A DNA stretch of 64,000 nt from Roseburia_C sp900315735 (GTDB lineage Bacteria > Bacillota > Clostridia > Lachnospirales > Lachnospiraceae). The notes beneath the pieces are model-generated. The model worked only from the letters and a program-made list of their open reading frames with translations. It did not search any database and was not told the DNA's origin. The stretch is taken from the NCBI GenBank assembly GCA_052118425.1, contig JBQKHF010000006.1; one strand, written 5' to 3'. The position numbers and the translations under genes were made by a program. This document shows positions 54,399 to 62,360 of the stretch, piece after piece; position 1 is the stretch's first letter; each line of letters begins with the position of its first letter.

Positions 54399-55616
54399 TT
54401 AGAAATCTACTTCTGTGTCATAGTAACAGCATTTCAGCAGTTTTTCCATTTCTTCCTGACTCGGTTGTCTTGGGTTGGAGCCGGTGCAGGCATCTAAAAT
54501 TGCATTGGCTGCAATCTCCGGCAGTCTCTCTAAGAATACTTCTTCCGGCACAAAGCCCTGCTCGGTCGGATAGCTGTCCGGTCCGTAGTTCTTAATACAA
54601 TGCGGAATATTTAAATCATCATTCATCTTGCGCAGATACTGGATTAAAAGTGCTACCTTCTCGTCCAGTGTTTCTCCGCCAAGCTTCATGAAGTCTGCAA
54701 TCACGCCATAGCGTTTCTTTGCTGTCTCATCCTTGGCATTGAATGCAATAACCTTCGGCAGATACATGGCATTAGCTGCTCCATGAATAATATGTGCACC
54801 GTAGTCGGCAAATGCAGCCCCGGTCTTATGTGCCATGGAATGTACGATTCCAAGCAGTGCATTGGAGAATGCCATTCCAGCCAGACACTGGGCATTGTGC
54901 ATGGCATCACGCTTTGCCATATCTCCGTTATAGGAATCAATCAAATCATGCTGAATCATCTCAATGGCATGAAGTGCCAGCGGGTCTGTAAAATCACTGT
55001 TGGCAGTTGAAACATATGCTTCGATTGCATGTGTCATCGCATCCATTCCGGTATGGGCTACCAGCTTCTGTGGCATGGTCTCAGCCAGTTCCGGGTCAAC
55101 GATTGCTACATCCGGTGTAATTTCAAAATCCGCAATCGGATATTTGATTCCCTTCTCATAGTCCGTAATAATAGAAAATGCAGTTACTTCTGTTGCAGTT
55201 CCTGAAGTAGAAGAAATTGCACAGAAATGTGCTTTCTTTCTTAATTTCGGAATTCCGAATACCTTACACATATCTTCAAAAGTAATATCCGGATATTCAT
55301 ATTTAATCCACATTGCTTTTGCAGCATCAATCGGAGAACCGCCACCGATTGCTACAATCCAGTCCGGTTTGAACTTTTCCATAGCGGTAGCACCCTTCAT
55401 CACGGTCTCAACAGATGGATCCGGTTCAATTCCCTCAAACAGTTCCACTTCCATACCTGCCTCTTTCAGATATGCCTCTGCTTTATCCAAGAAACCAAAC
55501 CGTTTCATGGAGCCTCCACCAACACAGATCATTGCGCGCTTTCCTTCGAAGTTCTTCAGTGCCTCCAATGCACCTTTGCCGTGGTATAAATCTCTTGGTA
55601 ATGTAAATCTCTGCAT
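54399..55616 (-). CDS. Iron-dependent alcohol dehydrogenase
   Basis: 405 residues from the ATG that follows AAGGAGGTATTACGA; a frame 41 codons longer has no ribosome binding site. The NAD-binding loop VAIGGGSPIDAAKAMW and the iron ligands in AGMAFSNALLGIVHSMAHKTGA and ADYGAHIIHGAANAMYLP identify the type III ADH family (butanol/1,3-propanediol type). It probably reduces aldehydes such as acetaldehyde or butyraldehyde to alcohols, reoxidising NADH during fermentation; the exact substrate cannot be told. Single gene with its own terminator. Confidence 0.93.
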   Translation of the reverse strand: MQRFTLPRDLYHGKGALEALKNFEGKRAMICVGGGSMKRFGFLDKAEAYLKEAGMEVELFEGIEPDPSVETVMKGATAMEKFKPDWIVAIGGGSPIDAAKAMWIKYEYPDITFEDMCKVFGIPKLRKKAHFCAISSTSGTATEVTAFSIITDYEKGIKYPIADFEITPDVAIVDPELAETMPQKLVAHTGMDAMTHAIEAYVSTANSDFTDPLALHAIEMIQHDLIDSYNGDMAKRDAMHNAQCLAGMAFSNALLGIVHSMAHKTGAAFADYGAHIIHGAANAMYLPKVIAFNAKDETAKKRYGVIADFMKLGGETLDEKVALLIQYLRKMNDDLNIPHCIKNYGPDSYPTEQGFVPEEVFLERLPEIAANAILDACTGSNPRQPSQEEMEKLLKCCYYDTEVDF

Positions 55617-55746
55617 TCGTAATACCTCCTTGATAATCATTGTATGTTTACTGATATATTTTATCATAACATAATAATACACAAAAGGTAACTGGATTTT
55701 TCTTATTTTTTGTGAAATTTTTATAAAAATTGGTTGCATTTTCCTG

Positions 55747-56895
55747 CTATTCTGTTGTTTCGGTATCAGCTGTATCCTGTGCCAGCGGATTCGTATCCCG
55801 GGTGGTATCTGCTGCCGTCTTTCCGGTCCGGCTGCTTACTGCCTTACTGATTTCTTTTACCTTATCTGTTGTTTCATAATCTTCTACATTAAATAAATAG
55901 CGGTGCAGCAAGTCTACATTGGTCTCTAAATCAGTTGGTACAACTACTGCTCCGATGGATTTTTCCATCATCTTGGTATCCAACTGGAATGGCCAGCCCT
56001 GGTTGTCTGCAAGTTCATACTCTTTGACATGGGACGCCAACCCTAATATTTCTGTGGTAGAAAGGCTGGTGGAAATGTCCGGAAACAGCTTGTCTACCAA
56101 ATCATTTAATGTAAGAAGGTCTGCCTGTTTTGCTTTTTCCACAATCTTTCCGACTACAATACGCTGGCGCTCGGTCCGGCGGAAATCATCCCCGCCACTC
56201 ATTCGGTCACGGCAATAGGCAAGTGCCTGTATTCCATTGACCTGCTGCACACCCGGTCCGGAAACCGGCTTGCCATGAGTTCCCATGACTTCATTCATTT
56301 CATCAATCCAGATGTGCATGTTATTGGCTTCTTCCTGAGTAATGTCCAGTTCTATTCCACCTAATGCATCCACTACTTCCATTACCGCATTGAAGTCTAC
56401 GGATACATATTCTGTAATATTTAAATCCAGATTCTTATTTAATGCTGCCACTGCACCGGTTGGTCCGCCCTTGGCATAAGCTGCATTCAGTTTCCGCAGG
56501 CTGTCTTTATCATCTACTGCCAGAAATGAATCCCGGTATACCGATACCAGCTTCACTTCCTTAGTATCATCATTGATACTGGCAATCATAATACAGTCGC
56601 TGTTTCCGCTCTCATAATTTCCACTGCTTCGGTTATCAATTCCAAAGATAGCTATATTCGTATAATTATCTAACACTTCCTGTGTCTCGCTATTTATATT
56701 TATATTCAGTTTCTTTGCGTCCAGAGAACCGGTATTATTGATTTTATTCAGCTTACTCATTACATAAAATACTACCAATAAAATGAGTATCACTAATACT
56801 TCTACAATAAAAAGTATCAGTTTTCTCTTTCTTCTCTGCTTTTTTCCAACCTTCTTTTTCGGACTTGTCTTCGCTTTCTGCTTTTCCATGCCCAT
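55747..56895 (-). CDS. LytR-CpsA-Psr family glycopolymer ligase
   Basis: 382 residues: a basic cytoplasmic start, one membrane helix (IVEVLVILILLVVFYVMSKL, about 29-48), then an LCP domain (about 80-300) with NIAIFGIDNRSSGNYESGNS, KLVSVYRDSFL, VVDALGGIELDI and LAYCRDRMSGGDDFRRTERQRI, the conserved Arg-rich catalytic stretch. LCP enzymes attach teichoic acid or capsule polymers to peptidoglycan. A disordered Thr/Asp-rich tail follows. AAGGAGG precedes the ATG and a clean promoter lies upstream. Confidence 0.93.
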   Translation of the reverse strand: MGMEKQKAKTSPKKKVGKKQRRKRKLILFIVEVLVILILLVVFYVMSKLNKINNTGSLDAKKLNININSETQEVLDNYTNIAIFGIDNRSSGNYESGNSDCIMIASINDDTKEVKLVSVYRDSFLAVDDKDSLRKLNAAYAKGGPTGAVAALNKNLDLNITEYVSVDFNAVMEVVDALGGIELDITQEEANNMHIWIDEMNEVMGTHGKPVSGPGVQQVNGIQALAYCRDRMSGGDDFRRTERQRIVVGKIVEKAKQADLLTLNDLVDKLFPDISTSLSTTEILGLASHVKEYELADNQGWPFQLDTKMMEKSIGAVVVPTDLETNVDLLHRYLFNVEDYETTDKVKEISKAVSSRTGKTAADTTRDTNPLAQDTADTETTE

Positions 56896-56965
56896 AACTC
56901 CTCCTTATTCTGATATACTTATACTCCTTCACTCAGACTGTTTCTTCCCACAGCCCACTAATTCA

Positions 56966-56994
56966 AATATATCTTACCGGAATTGGTTGGTCAA
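56966..56994 (-). promoter_or_regulatory. Promoter of the LCP gene
   Basis: Minus-strand -35 TTGACC (56989-56994), 17 bases, -10 TATATT (56966-56971). Confidence 0.75.
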
Positions 56995-57061
56995 TGTTTC
57001 ACAGACAACCTTAAGAATCAGTTCCATAAATTTAACGAAATCTTAAGTTTTCGTATAAAAT

Positions 57062-57088
57062 AAGAGTGGTCTGTGAAACCACTCTCAT
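57062..57088 (-). terminator. Terminator of the ATC-hydrolase-family gene
   Basis: GAGTGGT/ACCACTC 7-bp stem with a 7-base loop, extended by A-T pairs; TTATTTTATA follows on the minus strand. Confidence 0.82.
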
Positions 57089-57099
57089 TTCTTAACCTT

Positions 57100-57738
57100 T
57101 TATTTTGCATTCCTTTTCGTATAACCGCAGTCACAATACGGTCCACCCGAAGCAATTGTATATTCTCTGACAAAATTGCTGACGCCGTCTGCTTCACTCA
57201 TTGTATAATCAAGGCGGCACATTGCAGGTATCAGCTTAGTCAGCCCCAGTTCATTCATCAGCGTGCAGATTCCGCAGGTTGTAAATCTCGCTTCGTATCC
57301 GCTGCCATCCTCATACTCATAAAATTCCATGTTCCAGGAATAAGGATTTCTGTCTCCTGCTCTAAATTTTGCAATCTCTTTCTTTGCTTCGATATCTGAT
57401 TCTGAGAATTTTTTCTTTCCACCTGTCCGGCAAAACCACTGCATGAACCTTGTCATCATGGACTGCTTATAATATTCCGTGGCAGCTTCAACCTCCGGCA
57501 GTTCCGGCATACTTAAGAGAAATGCCGACATCATTGCACAGCTTACAATATTCATCTTAAATCGGTCTTTCTTTTCAAACTCCGGAAGCTTTTCTATAAG
57601 CTCTTTATATTTTTTCTTTGCTGCTGTAGTAATTGTTCTGCTTTCCTTAACATCAAATTTCAAAACCTCTGTGAGATTCTTTCGAAATGATTTATTAAAA
57701 ATCAGCCACATTCCCGTTGGCATACCTGTATATTTCAT
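57100..57738 (-). CDS. L-2-amino-thiazoline-4-carboxylic acid hydrolase family protein
   Basis: 212 residues from the ATG 9 bases after GGAGGG; a longer frame reads back through the GNAT gene and is rejected. The C-terminal half has the conserved set CGICTLMNELGLTKLIPAMC, LDYTMSEADGVSNFVREYTI and ASGGPYCDCGY, matching the ATC hydrolase (PF14196) family. That enzyme was described in cysteine production from DL-ATC in Pseudomonas; most clostridial homologues are of unknown substrate. The N-terminal region (MWLIFNKSFRKNLTEVLKFD) is helical. It sits downstream of the GNAT gene, with a terminator of its own. Confidence 0.78.
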   Translation of the reverse strand: MKYTGMPTGMWLIFNKSFRKNLTEVLKFDVKESRTITTAAKKKYKELIEKLPEFEKKDRFKMNIVSCAMMSAFLLSMPELPEVEAATEYYKQSMMTRFMQWFCRTGGKKKFSESDIEAKKEIAKFRAGDRNPYSWNMEFYEYEDGSGYEARFTTCGICTLMNELGLTKLIPAMCRLDYTMSEADGVSNFVREYTIASGGPYCDCGYTKRNAK

Positions 57739-57796
57739 ATTAATTCGCCCTCCACTTTTCCAGTGCTGCTTCTTTGTATTATATCGGCATGTTTGC

Positions 57797-58249
57797 TTAA
57801 ATTTTATACTGCATGAAATTGTCATTATGTACAAATCCAAAATCGGTATATAACTTGACTCCCATATCAGATGCCGTAATTTGTACTGTTCCACATCCAT
57901 ATTCTCTGGCATCATTTACAACACGGGATAACAATTCCTTAGCTATCCCCTTTCTTCTATAGTCCGGATTCGTAAACATACTGGACAATAAACCGATTTT
58001 GCCACTAGGGCATCCGAAATATGGCGGTTTCTCTACGAATGACATTCCGCTTGTTCCAACAATATTTTCCCCATCAAAGGCAAGCCAGGATACAAATGTT
58101 CCATCCTTCATATGATGCGTATAGTACTCTTTCAGCACAGGAAACAAATCTATTTCCTCTTTTGCACCTTCCTCTCTTAGCTGATTTATTCTCATATTGA
58201 TAAAAATGTTAAGTTCTTTTTCTGTAAGTCTTTTATATTCTATTGGCAT
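57797..58249 (-). CDS. GNAT family N-acetyltransferase
   Basis: 150 residues with the GNAT fold: EYKRLTEKELNIFINMRINQ at the start, the acetyl-CoA pyrophosphate loop LLSSMFTNPDYRRKGIAKEL (R-x-x-G-x-A) about residues 95-110, and VQITASDMGVKLYTDFGF near the end. The substrate is unknown. AAGGAGAACAAT precedes the ATG. The hicB gene diverges from its upstream side. Confidence 0.88.
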   Translation of the reverse strand: MPIEYKRLTEKELNIFINMRINQLREEGAKEEIDLFPVLKEYYTHHMKDGTFVSWLAFDGENIVGTSGMSFVEKPPYFGCPSGKIGLLSSMFTNPDYRRKGIAKELLSRVVNDAREYGCGTVQITASDMGVKLYTDFGFVHNDNFMQYKI

Positions 58250-58259
58250 ATTGTTCTCC

Positions 58260-58288
58260 TTGACTTTTATGCGTATTATGTGTATATT
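58260..58288 (+). promoter_or_regulatory. Promoter of the orphan hicB
   Basis: Plus-strand -35 TTGACT (58260-58265), 17 bases, -10 TATATT (58283-58288), about 45 bp before the chosen start. Confidence 0.72.
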
Positions 58289-58333
58289 TCGATTTATAAA
58301 AGCAATTATATAAATGTAAAAGAAGGTGTGTTT

Positions 58334-58753
58334 ATGAAATTAATTTATCCTGCAATTTTTACTCCATGTATTGAAAATAATGGATTTACAGTTATTGTTC
58401 CAGATCTTCCTGGATGTGTATCTGAAGGGAATTCCCTTATCAGTGCTATTGAAATGGCTACAGATGCTGCTAGTGGATGGGTACTTGATGAATTGGAAAA
58501 TGGAAATACACTTCCTAATGCGTCTGATTATAATGCAATCTCTCATACACCTGATAGTTTTATCAGTCTTCTTACTCTTGACATGGATGCTTATACAGAA
58601 AAATATGGTCAGAAAGCAGTTCGCAAAAATATAACTATTCCTGCCTGGCTAAATACCTATGGTGAAAAAAATCACCTGAATTTTTCAAAAATCCTTCAAG
58701 ATGCTTTATTTTCGATGGTACAAAATGAGTCTAACAACAAAACGCAAAAATGA
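58334..58753 (+). CDS. hicB: HicB-family antitoxin-like protein without hicA
   Basis: 139 residues from the ATG 6 bases after AAGGTG (MKLIYPAIFTPCIENNGFTV). The N-terminal partial RNase H fold of HicB is clear (FTVIVPDLPGCVSEGNSLIS, AIEMATDAASGWVLDELENG) and the C-terminus has a ribbon-helix-helix-like stretch (VRKNITIPAWLNTYGEKNHL). HicB normally neutralises the mRNA-cleaving toxin HicA and represses the operon. No hicA is found on either side: the upstream gap of 84 bp is non-coding and the downstream DNA holds only a terminator. It is either solitary or has a distant partner. Confidence 0.85.
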   Translation: MKLIYPAIFTPCIENNGFTVIVPDLPGCVSEGNSLISAIEMATDAASGWVLDELENGNTLPNASDYNAISHTPDSFISLLTLDMDAYTEKYGQKAVRKNITIPAWLNTYGEKNHLNFSKILQDALFSMVQNESNNKTQK

Positions 58754-58777
58754 GAACAACTTTCGCTATTCTCATTT
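58748..58777 (+). terminator. Terminator of hicB
   Basis: AAATGAGAA/TTCTCATTT 9-bp stem with a 12-base loop. It overlaps the hicB stop codon; the T-run is short. Confidence 0.65.
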
Positions 58778-58826
58778 CTGCATAAACTTAGTTACTAATC
58801 TTCTATACTATCTTTTGTATCTTGGA

Positions 58827-58952
58827 TTAAATCGCTGAGAATTTTTTAGCATTTTCAATATTATTATTCTCAAATTCCTTTTCCATTGCCTCTAACTGTC
58901 TCATAAGATTTCGCAGATACGCTTTAAAAATTGCTTTATGTTCATTACTCAC
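58827..58952 (-). CDS. 41-residue small protein
   Basis: Starts at GTG after AAAGGTGGTGG and encodes MSNEHKAIFKAYLRNLMRQL, continuing to 41 residues and a TAA stop. The peptide is helical and amphipathic, rich in Lys, Glu, Ala and Asn. Codon use is natural and the ribosome binding site good, so it may be real, but no family is recognised. Small proteins of this size occur near integrase genes of clostridial elements. Confidence 0.5.
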   Translation of the reverse strand: MSNEHKAIFKAYLRNLMRQLEAMEKEFENNNIENAKKFSAI

Positions 58953-59383
58953 TTATTACCACCACCTTTCGTTATTTTTTATTACCAAATAGTAATGTTC
59001 TCAAATCAGGGGGATTTGCATTATAAGGTACTTCGTTTTATAACTCTTCAAATTAACAAAATGTTCAACTAGGATTAAACCCTATATATACTAGGGTTCA
59101 GTTTTGTATCTTTCTAAATTAACAAAGCTCTCAAACTTTCGTCTGTACTTTTATCAGATAAACCGGCAGAACTTTCATCTAATATTTACTTCCCCTAACA
59201 CATTATACGTTAACACTTTTCAGCACAGTTTTCTATCTTTGTAAACTGGAATTTATCTATTAACTCTCTTAACTTTCCCCTATTTTCAAGGCTTTCCGCC
59301 ATTGAAAATTCTATATATGTATCCTTTTCCCTTGTTTTTGCCCTTATAGGATAATCACAAGGGAAAATTCAGTATTCAGTTGT
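58953..59383. other. AT-rich non-coding DNA left of the integrase
   Basis: No gene. It holds an 11-bp direct repeat AAATTAACAAA (59050-59060 and 59116-59126, 66 bp apart) and between them an inverted repeat AACCCTA-TATATAC-TAGGGTT (59078-59098). Such repeats beside the 3' end of a tyrosine integrase gene are what arm-binding sites and the element end look like. The exact end of the element cannot be fixed without the opposite end. Confidence 0.5.
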
Positions 59384-60682
59384 TTAATCGTTGCCTGCCA
59401 CTTTATCAAGAAGTCTTGCGGAAGTCCGCTTTGCTTCCCTTGTGGCATGGGCATAGACATTCATGGTGGTACTCACATCCGAGTGTCCTAACAGTTCCTG
59501 CACATCCTTGGGCTGAGCTCCGTTGGATAAGAGATTTGTTGTGTAGGTATGCCTCAGCGTGTGAAAATGGAAGCCTTCAAGCTCCGGTACTTTTCTCCCT
59601 GCTGTCCGGCAGGCTGTTTCTATGGTTGCCGGAAGTTCCAGACAGCCATCCTCCCTTAAGCATACAAAGAAGATTTCGGTGTAATCCTCCGGCACATTTT
59701 CTGTCATTCCCAAATGGTAATACTCGTAATGCACCCGATTCTTTTCCATTACCTCTTTGTAAAAATTCCGCTGATAAAGTTCTCCATACTGAAAACGGTT
59801 TTTGTGTTGTTCCTTTTTTGCCTTTCTCAGAATGTCTGCGAGGGTATCGCCGAAGTCAACAACCCTGACCTTTTTCCACTTTGTCGGACCGATTTCGTGC
59901 TTATGGGTAGCCCCATTGTAACGGACACTCCTGCGTACAGTTAAATACTGTTCTTCAAGGTTGATGTCCTGCCATGTCAGACCTGCCACTTCCCCAAGTC
60001 TGAGACCTGTAAAGTATGCTATCTGAACGGGAAGAAATGCATCCCTGCTTCGTTTCCCAAGCTGTTCAATCAGTTTCCGGTACATTTCAACGGAAAGCGG
60101 TTTAACTTTATCATTTTTTGCGGCTGTTTCATCTGCGAACAAATCCGTTTCATCCTTTTTGTGTCGCATAACCACATACTGCATGGGATTGAAGGTAATA
60201 AACTGCTTCGGAAATACTGCAAACCGGAAGGACTGCTGTAATACTGCTGAAAACGACCTTACATAATCAATGGAATAACCCTTTGATACAAAATCTCCAA
60301 CAGTACCTCCAAACGAGAGCAGATCCATAAATTCCTGCAAGTGTACCGAAGTCACCGTTTTCAGTTTCCGTTTACTGATAGGGTGCTGTTTGATTCTTCC
60401 CACTGTCTGAAGATAATTGCCAACCGTTCCATTACTCAATGTACCTGTCTTTAATTCTTCCTCAGCCCACAGGTCAAGCAGTTCTCCGAGAGTGATGTTT
60501 TCAGCCTTTGCAACAAACCGCTTGGCTTCATAATCCTCCATTGCCTGCCTCAACAGCTTTTCCGTTTCGCTTTTGCTTTCCGTACCTGCAAATTCCTTCT
60601 GCACCAGATTACCGCTTGCGTCTTCCACATAGAAGCGGTAGTACCATTTCTTGCCTTTCTTTCTTACAGAACCTTTTGCCAT
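59384..60682 (-). CDS. int: Tyrosine recombinase / phage-type integrase
   Basis: 432 residues from the ATG after AAAGGAGAAACGATT. The N-terminal arm-binding domain starts GSVRKKGKKWYYRFYVEDAS, a core-binding domain follows (about 60-170), then the catalytic domain. The full catalytic set is visible: Arg228 (TGLRLGEVAGLTW), His374 and Arg377 (FHTLRHTYTTNLLSNG), His400 (LLGHSDVSTTMN) and nucleophile Tyr410. The layout is Tn916-Int-like. It lies at one end of the element, reading out of it, which is usual for such integrases. Confidence 0.95.
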   Translation of the reverse strand: MAKGSVRKKGKKWYYRFYVEDASGNLVQKEFAGTESKSETEKLLRQAMEDYEAKRFVAKAENITLGELLDLWAEEELKTGTLSNGTVGNYLQTVGRIKQHPISKRKLKTVTSVHLQEFMDLLSFGGTVGDFVSKGYSIDYVRSFSAVLQQSFRFAVFPKQFITFNPMQYVVMRHKKDETDLFADETAAKNDKVKPLSVEMYRKLIEQLGKRSRDAFLPVQIAYFTGLRLGEVAGLTWQDINLEEQYLTVRRSVRYNGATHKHEIGPTKWKKVRVVDFGDTLADILRKAKKEQHKNRFQYGELYQRNFYKEVMEKNRVHYEYYHLGMTENVPEDYTEIFFVCLREDGCLELPATIETACRTAGRKVPELEGFHFHTLRHTYTTNLLSNGAQPKDVQELLGHSDVSTTMNVYAHATREAKRTSARLLDKVAGND

Positions 60683-60744
60683 AATCGTTTCTCCTTTCGA
60701 TATCGACAATCGGAACTGATGAAATGCTTTCTGCGTGTAGATAT

Positions 60745-60764
60745 CTTACGGACAAGTCCGTAAG
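60745..60764 (-). other. Perfect 9-bp-arm hairpin between int and the repressor gene
   Basis: CTTACGGAC-AA-GTCCGTAAG lies between the end of the repressor gene and the int start. It may terminate or attenuate repressor transcription running towards int, but it has no T-run. Confidence 0.55.
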
Positions 60765-60838
60765 CCAATTCGTCGCTCGTCAAATCTGTAAACAGCTTGA
60801 CTCGCTTGCACTCATTGTATCATAACTCCGGTTGTCTT

Positions 60839-61459
60839 TTATACCGATTCGGAATCTTTTTCTGAAAGTAAGTTTGCAAGCCTTGTTTCTGCCACTTTCG
60901 GATTCTTGGAATAGAGCCTCATCACATCTGCCATATCATTAAAGGCATTGACAGAGTGGGTAATCTCCCTGAGAAACATGATTTCGTTATATTCCTTATT
61001 CGATTCAAACCCTATGGTGGCTGCTATGTCCGCATTCTCCGTATTGCCCTTGTAATTCTTACAGGCAAACCGGAACGAATCCATAAACAGCTCATATTCC
61101 TGTAACATCAGCAGCAGTAAGTCCTTCGAGAAGTCAGCTTCCTCATTATCAAGGTCAAGGGGTAAGCGGTTTAGGATACTGCTCATTGCATCACGAATCT
61201 GTAATTCCCTTTTATCCGTAATGTCTGTTTCGTATTCATCCGTTTCTCCTTTGAGCCATTCCACAGATACATGAAGTGCCTCTGAAAGACCATCCAGCAC
61301 CAGCTTCTTGGTATTGTCGATTGTTCCTGCTTCATATCTCTGAATGGTGGAAGCTGTTACTCCCATCTTCTCAGCGACATAAGGCTGTTTCAATCCAAGC
61401 TCCTGTCTCCTCTGTTTTGCCCTGCTACCGATTAACTTGCGTAACTCTTTATCTTTCAT
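60839..61459 (-). CDS. XRE-family repressor of the element
   Basis: 206 residues from the ATG following GAAAGGAGGTCGTAACG; a frame 49 codons longer runs through the control region and is rejected. The N-terminal helix-turn-helix is GLKQPYVAEKMGVTASTIQR, followed by YEAGTIDNTKKLVLDGLSEA and LHVSVEWLKGETDEYE. The C-terminal 130 residues are helical and acidic with no peptidase motif, so induction is not by self-cleavage. Position opposite the excisionase gene, with shared operators, marks it as the lifestyle repressor. Confidence 0.88.
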   Translation of the reverse strand: MKDKELRKLIGSRAKQRRQELGLKQPYVAEKMGVTASTIQRYEAGTIDNTKKLVLDGLSEALHVSVEWLKGETDEYETDITDKRELQIRDAMSSILNRLPLDLDNEEADFSKDLLLLMLQEYELFMDSFRFACKNYKGNTENADIAATIGFESNKEYNEIMFLREITHSVNAFNDMADVMRLYSKNPKVAETRLANLLSEKDSESV

Positions 61460-61489
61460 CGTTACGACCTCCTTTCTCGGTATGGTATT

Positions 61490-61527
61490 ACTATAACACA
61501 TACTTTTTATAATTGCAATATGCAATT
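61490..61527 (-). promoter_or_regulatory. Repressor promoter with operator O1
   Basis: Minus-strand -35 TTGCAA (61513-61518), 17 bases, -10 TATAGT (61490-61495). The -35 is part of a perfect palindromic operator AATTGCA-ATA-TGCAATT (61511-61527), so the repressor can shut off its own gene. Confidence 0.8.
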
Positions 61528-61556
61528 TAGTAATTGTTTTTAAAATTTCGTAACGC

Positions 61557-61615
61557 TTGACAGAATAATATAAAAGGTTTATAGTAGGCTTATCAAAAAA
61601 TTGCATAATGCAATT
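61557..61615 (+). promoter_or_regulatory. Excisionase promoter with operator O2
   Basis: Plus-strand consensus -35 TTGACA (61557-61562), 17 bases, -10 TATAGT (61580-61585). A second operator AATTGCA-TAA-TGCAATT (61599-61615) has the same 7-bp arms as O1 and covers about +7 to +24 of the message, just ahead of the AAGGAGG site. Confidence 0.82.
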
Positions 61616-61632
61616 CGCAAGGAGGTGATTCT

Positions 61633-61863
61633 ATGACACAAACGAAGATTGCCTTATCCATTGAAGAAGCTGCCGAATATACCGGAATCGGACGAAATAC
61701 TCTCCGAAATCTGGTTAAATGGAAAAAGCTTCCGGTACTTCAGGTAGGACGAAAGGTTCTGATTAAAACTGATATACTGGAGCATTTCATGGAAGTCAAT
61801 GAAGGCAGGGATTTAAGGGATAAGAATACTGTCAGGGCAATTACAAGAAGAACTACAACTTAA
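61633..61863 (+). CDS. xis: Excisionase / MerR-type helix-turn-helix protein
   Basis: 76 residues with the excisionase-family winged helix: ALSIEEAAEYTGIGRNTLRN, LVKWKKLPVLQVGRKVLIKT and DILEHFMEVNEG. Very strong AAGGAGGTGATTCT before the ATG. It faces away from the repressor gene and is under its control. Expected job: bending DNA at the element ends so that Int excises it. A stable terminator follows. Confidence 0.88.
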   Translation: MTQTKIALSIEEAAEYTGIGRNTLRNLVKWKKLPVLQVGRKVLIKTDILEHFMEVNEGRDLRDKNTVRAITRRTTT

Positions 61864-61894
61864 AAAGGTGGCTTCCTAAGAAACCACCCTTTTG
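61863..61894 (+). terminator. Terminator of xis
   Basis: AAAAGGTGG paired with CCACCCTTTT around a 12-base loop, T-run at its 3' side, directly at the xis stop codon. Confidence 0.82.
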
Positions 61895-62336
61895 GTATGT
61901 ATCAGACCGAAGCCATGATATACCTACACGCAAATAGATTATACCATGTGCTTCCTCTGGTATCAACCGGAACTTTCGGGGAAGGAGGATATTTTGAATG
62001 GATAGGCGAGTGATTTCCACAATTTATGTAAGCTCATATCAAGCCCTCGGCGTTTGAGAGCGAAATACACCCCTCGCACAAATCTTCGATTTGTACTCTG
62101 TGTATTTCGCGATTGCATCGAGCCAAGCGCGGCTGCTTGCAGACGGATTTGGCGAGAGCCGCGTAATGAAGAAATTGCTTTGCAATTTCTGAATGCGCCC
62201 TTGCAGGGAGCTGCCGCCGAAAGGCGGATAAGTTCGTAACAAGGATGTGTAACATCCTTTGGACACACTAAGTGTCCACTCACTTATCTGTTACTTCCAC
62301 CTCTTTTCCTAATACCATACGAGAGGAGGAAGCACT
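61895..62336. other. Hairpin-rich intergenic region: candidate oriT or structured RNA
   Basis: GC-richer than its surroundings. Five hairpins follow in about 220 bp: CGAAATACAC/GTGTATTTCG (62061-62109) enclosing ACAAATC-TTC-GATTTGT; AGAAATTGC-TTT-GCAATTTCT (62170-62190); CCGCC-GAAA-GGCGG with a GNRA loop (62214-62227); AAGGATGT-GTA-ACATCCTT (62241-62259); GGACAC-N5-GTGTCC (62261-62277). The place just upstream of the relaxase gene fits an origin of transfer; the GNRA loop and compact hairpins would equally fit an RNA. Weak open frames (up to 106 residues) on the minus strand have no ribosome binding site and are not called. Confidence 0.55.
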
Positions 62337-62360
62337 ATACAGAGAAACTCATTTATACAG

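Noticed and set aside
57739..57915. 59-codon upstream extension of the ATC-hydrolase-family gene
   Set aside because: It is antiparallel in frame over the end of the GNAT gene region and the Shine-Dalgarno sequence is next to the internal ATG.
58250..58333. Search for hicA upstream of hicB
   Set aside because: Only promoter and leader sequence; no frame with HicA features.
58780..59383. Search for a tRNA gene as integration target
   Set aside because: No cloverleaf or CCA-ended tRNA-like sequence seen; the integrase is of the Tn916-like kind that often uses AT-rich targets.
40331..62259. A 16-mer GATGTGTAACATCCTT shared by 40331-40346 and 62244-62259
   Set aside because: Both are parts of simple hairpins; without more copies chance or terminator-like convergence is enough to explain it.
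61963..62283. Overlapping minus-strand open frames of up to 106 residues in the hairpin-rich region
   Set aside because: No ribosome binding site, unnatural composition (Ser, Arg, Cys rich), three overlapping frames, and they coincide with stem-loops; treated as non-coding.
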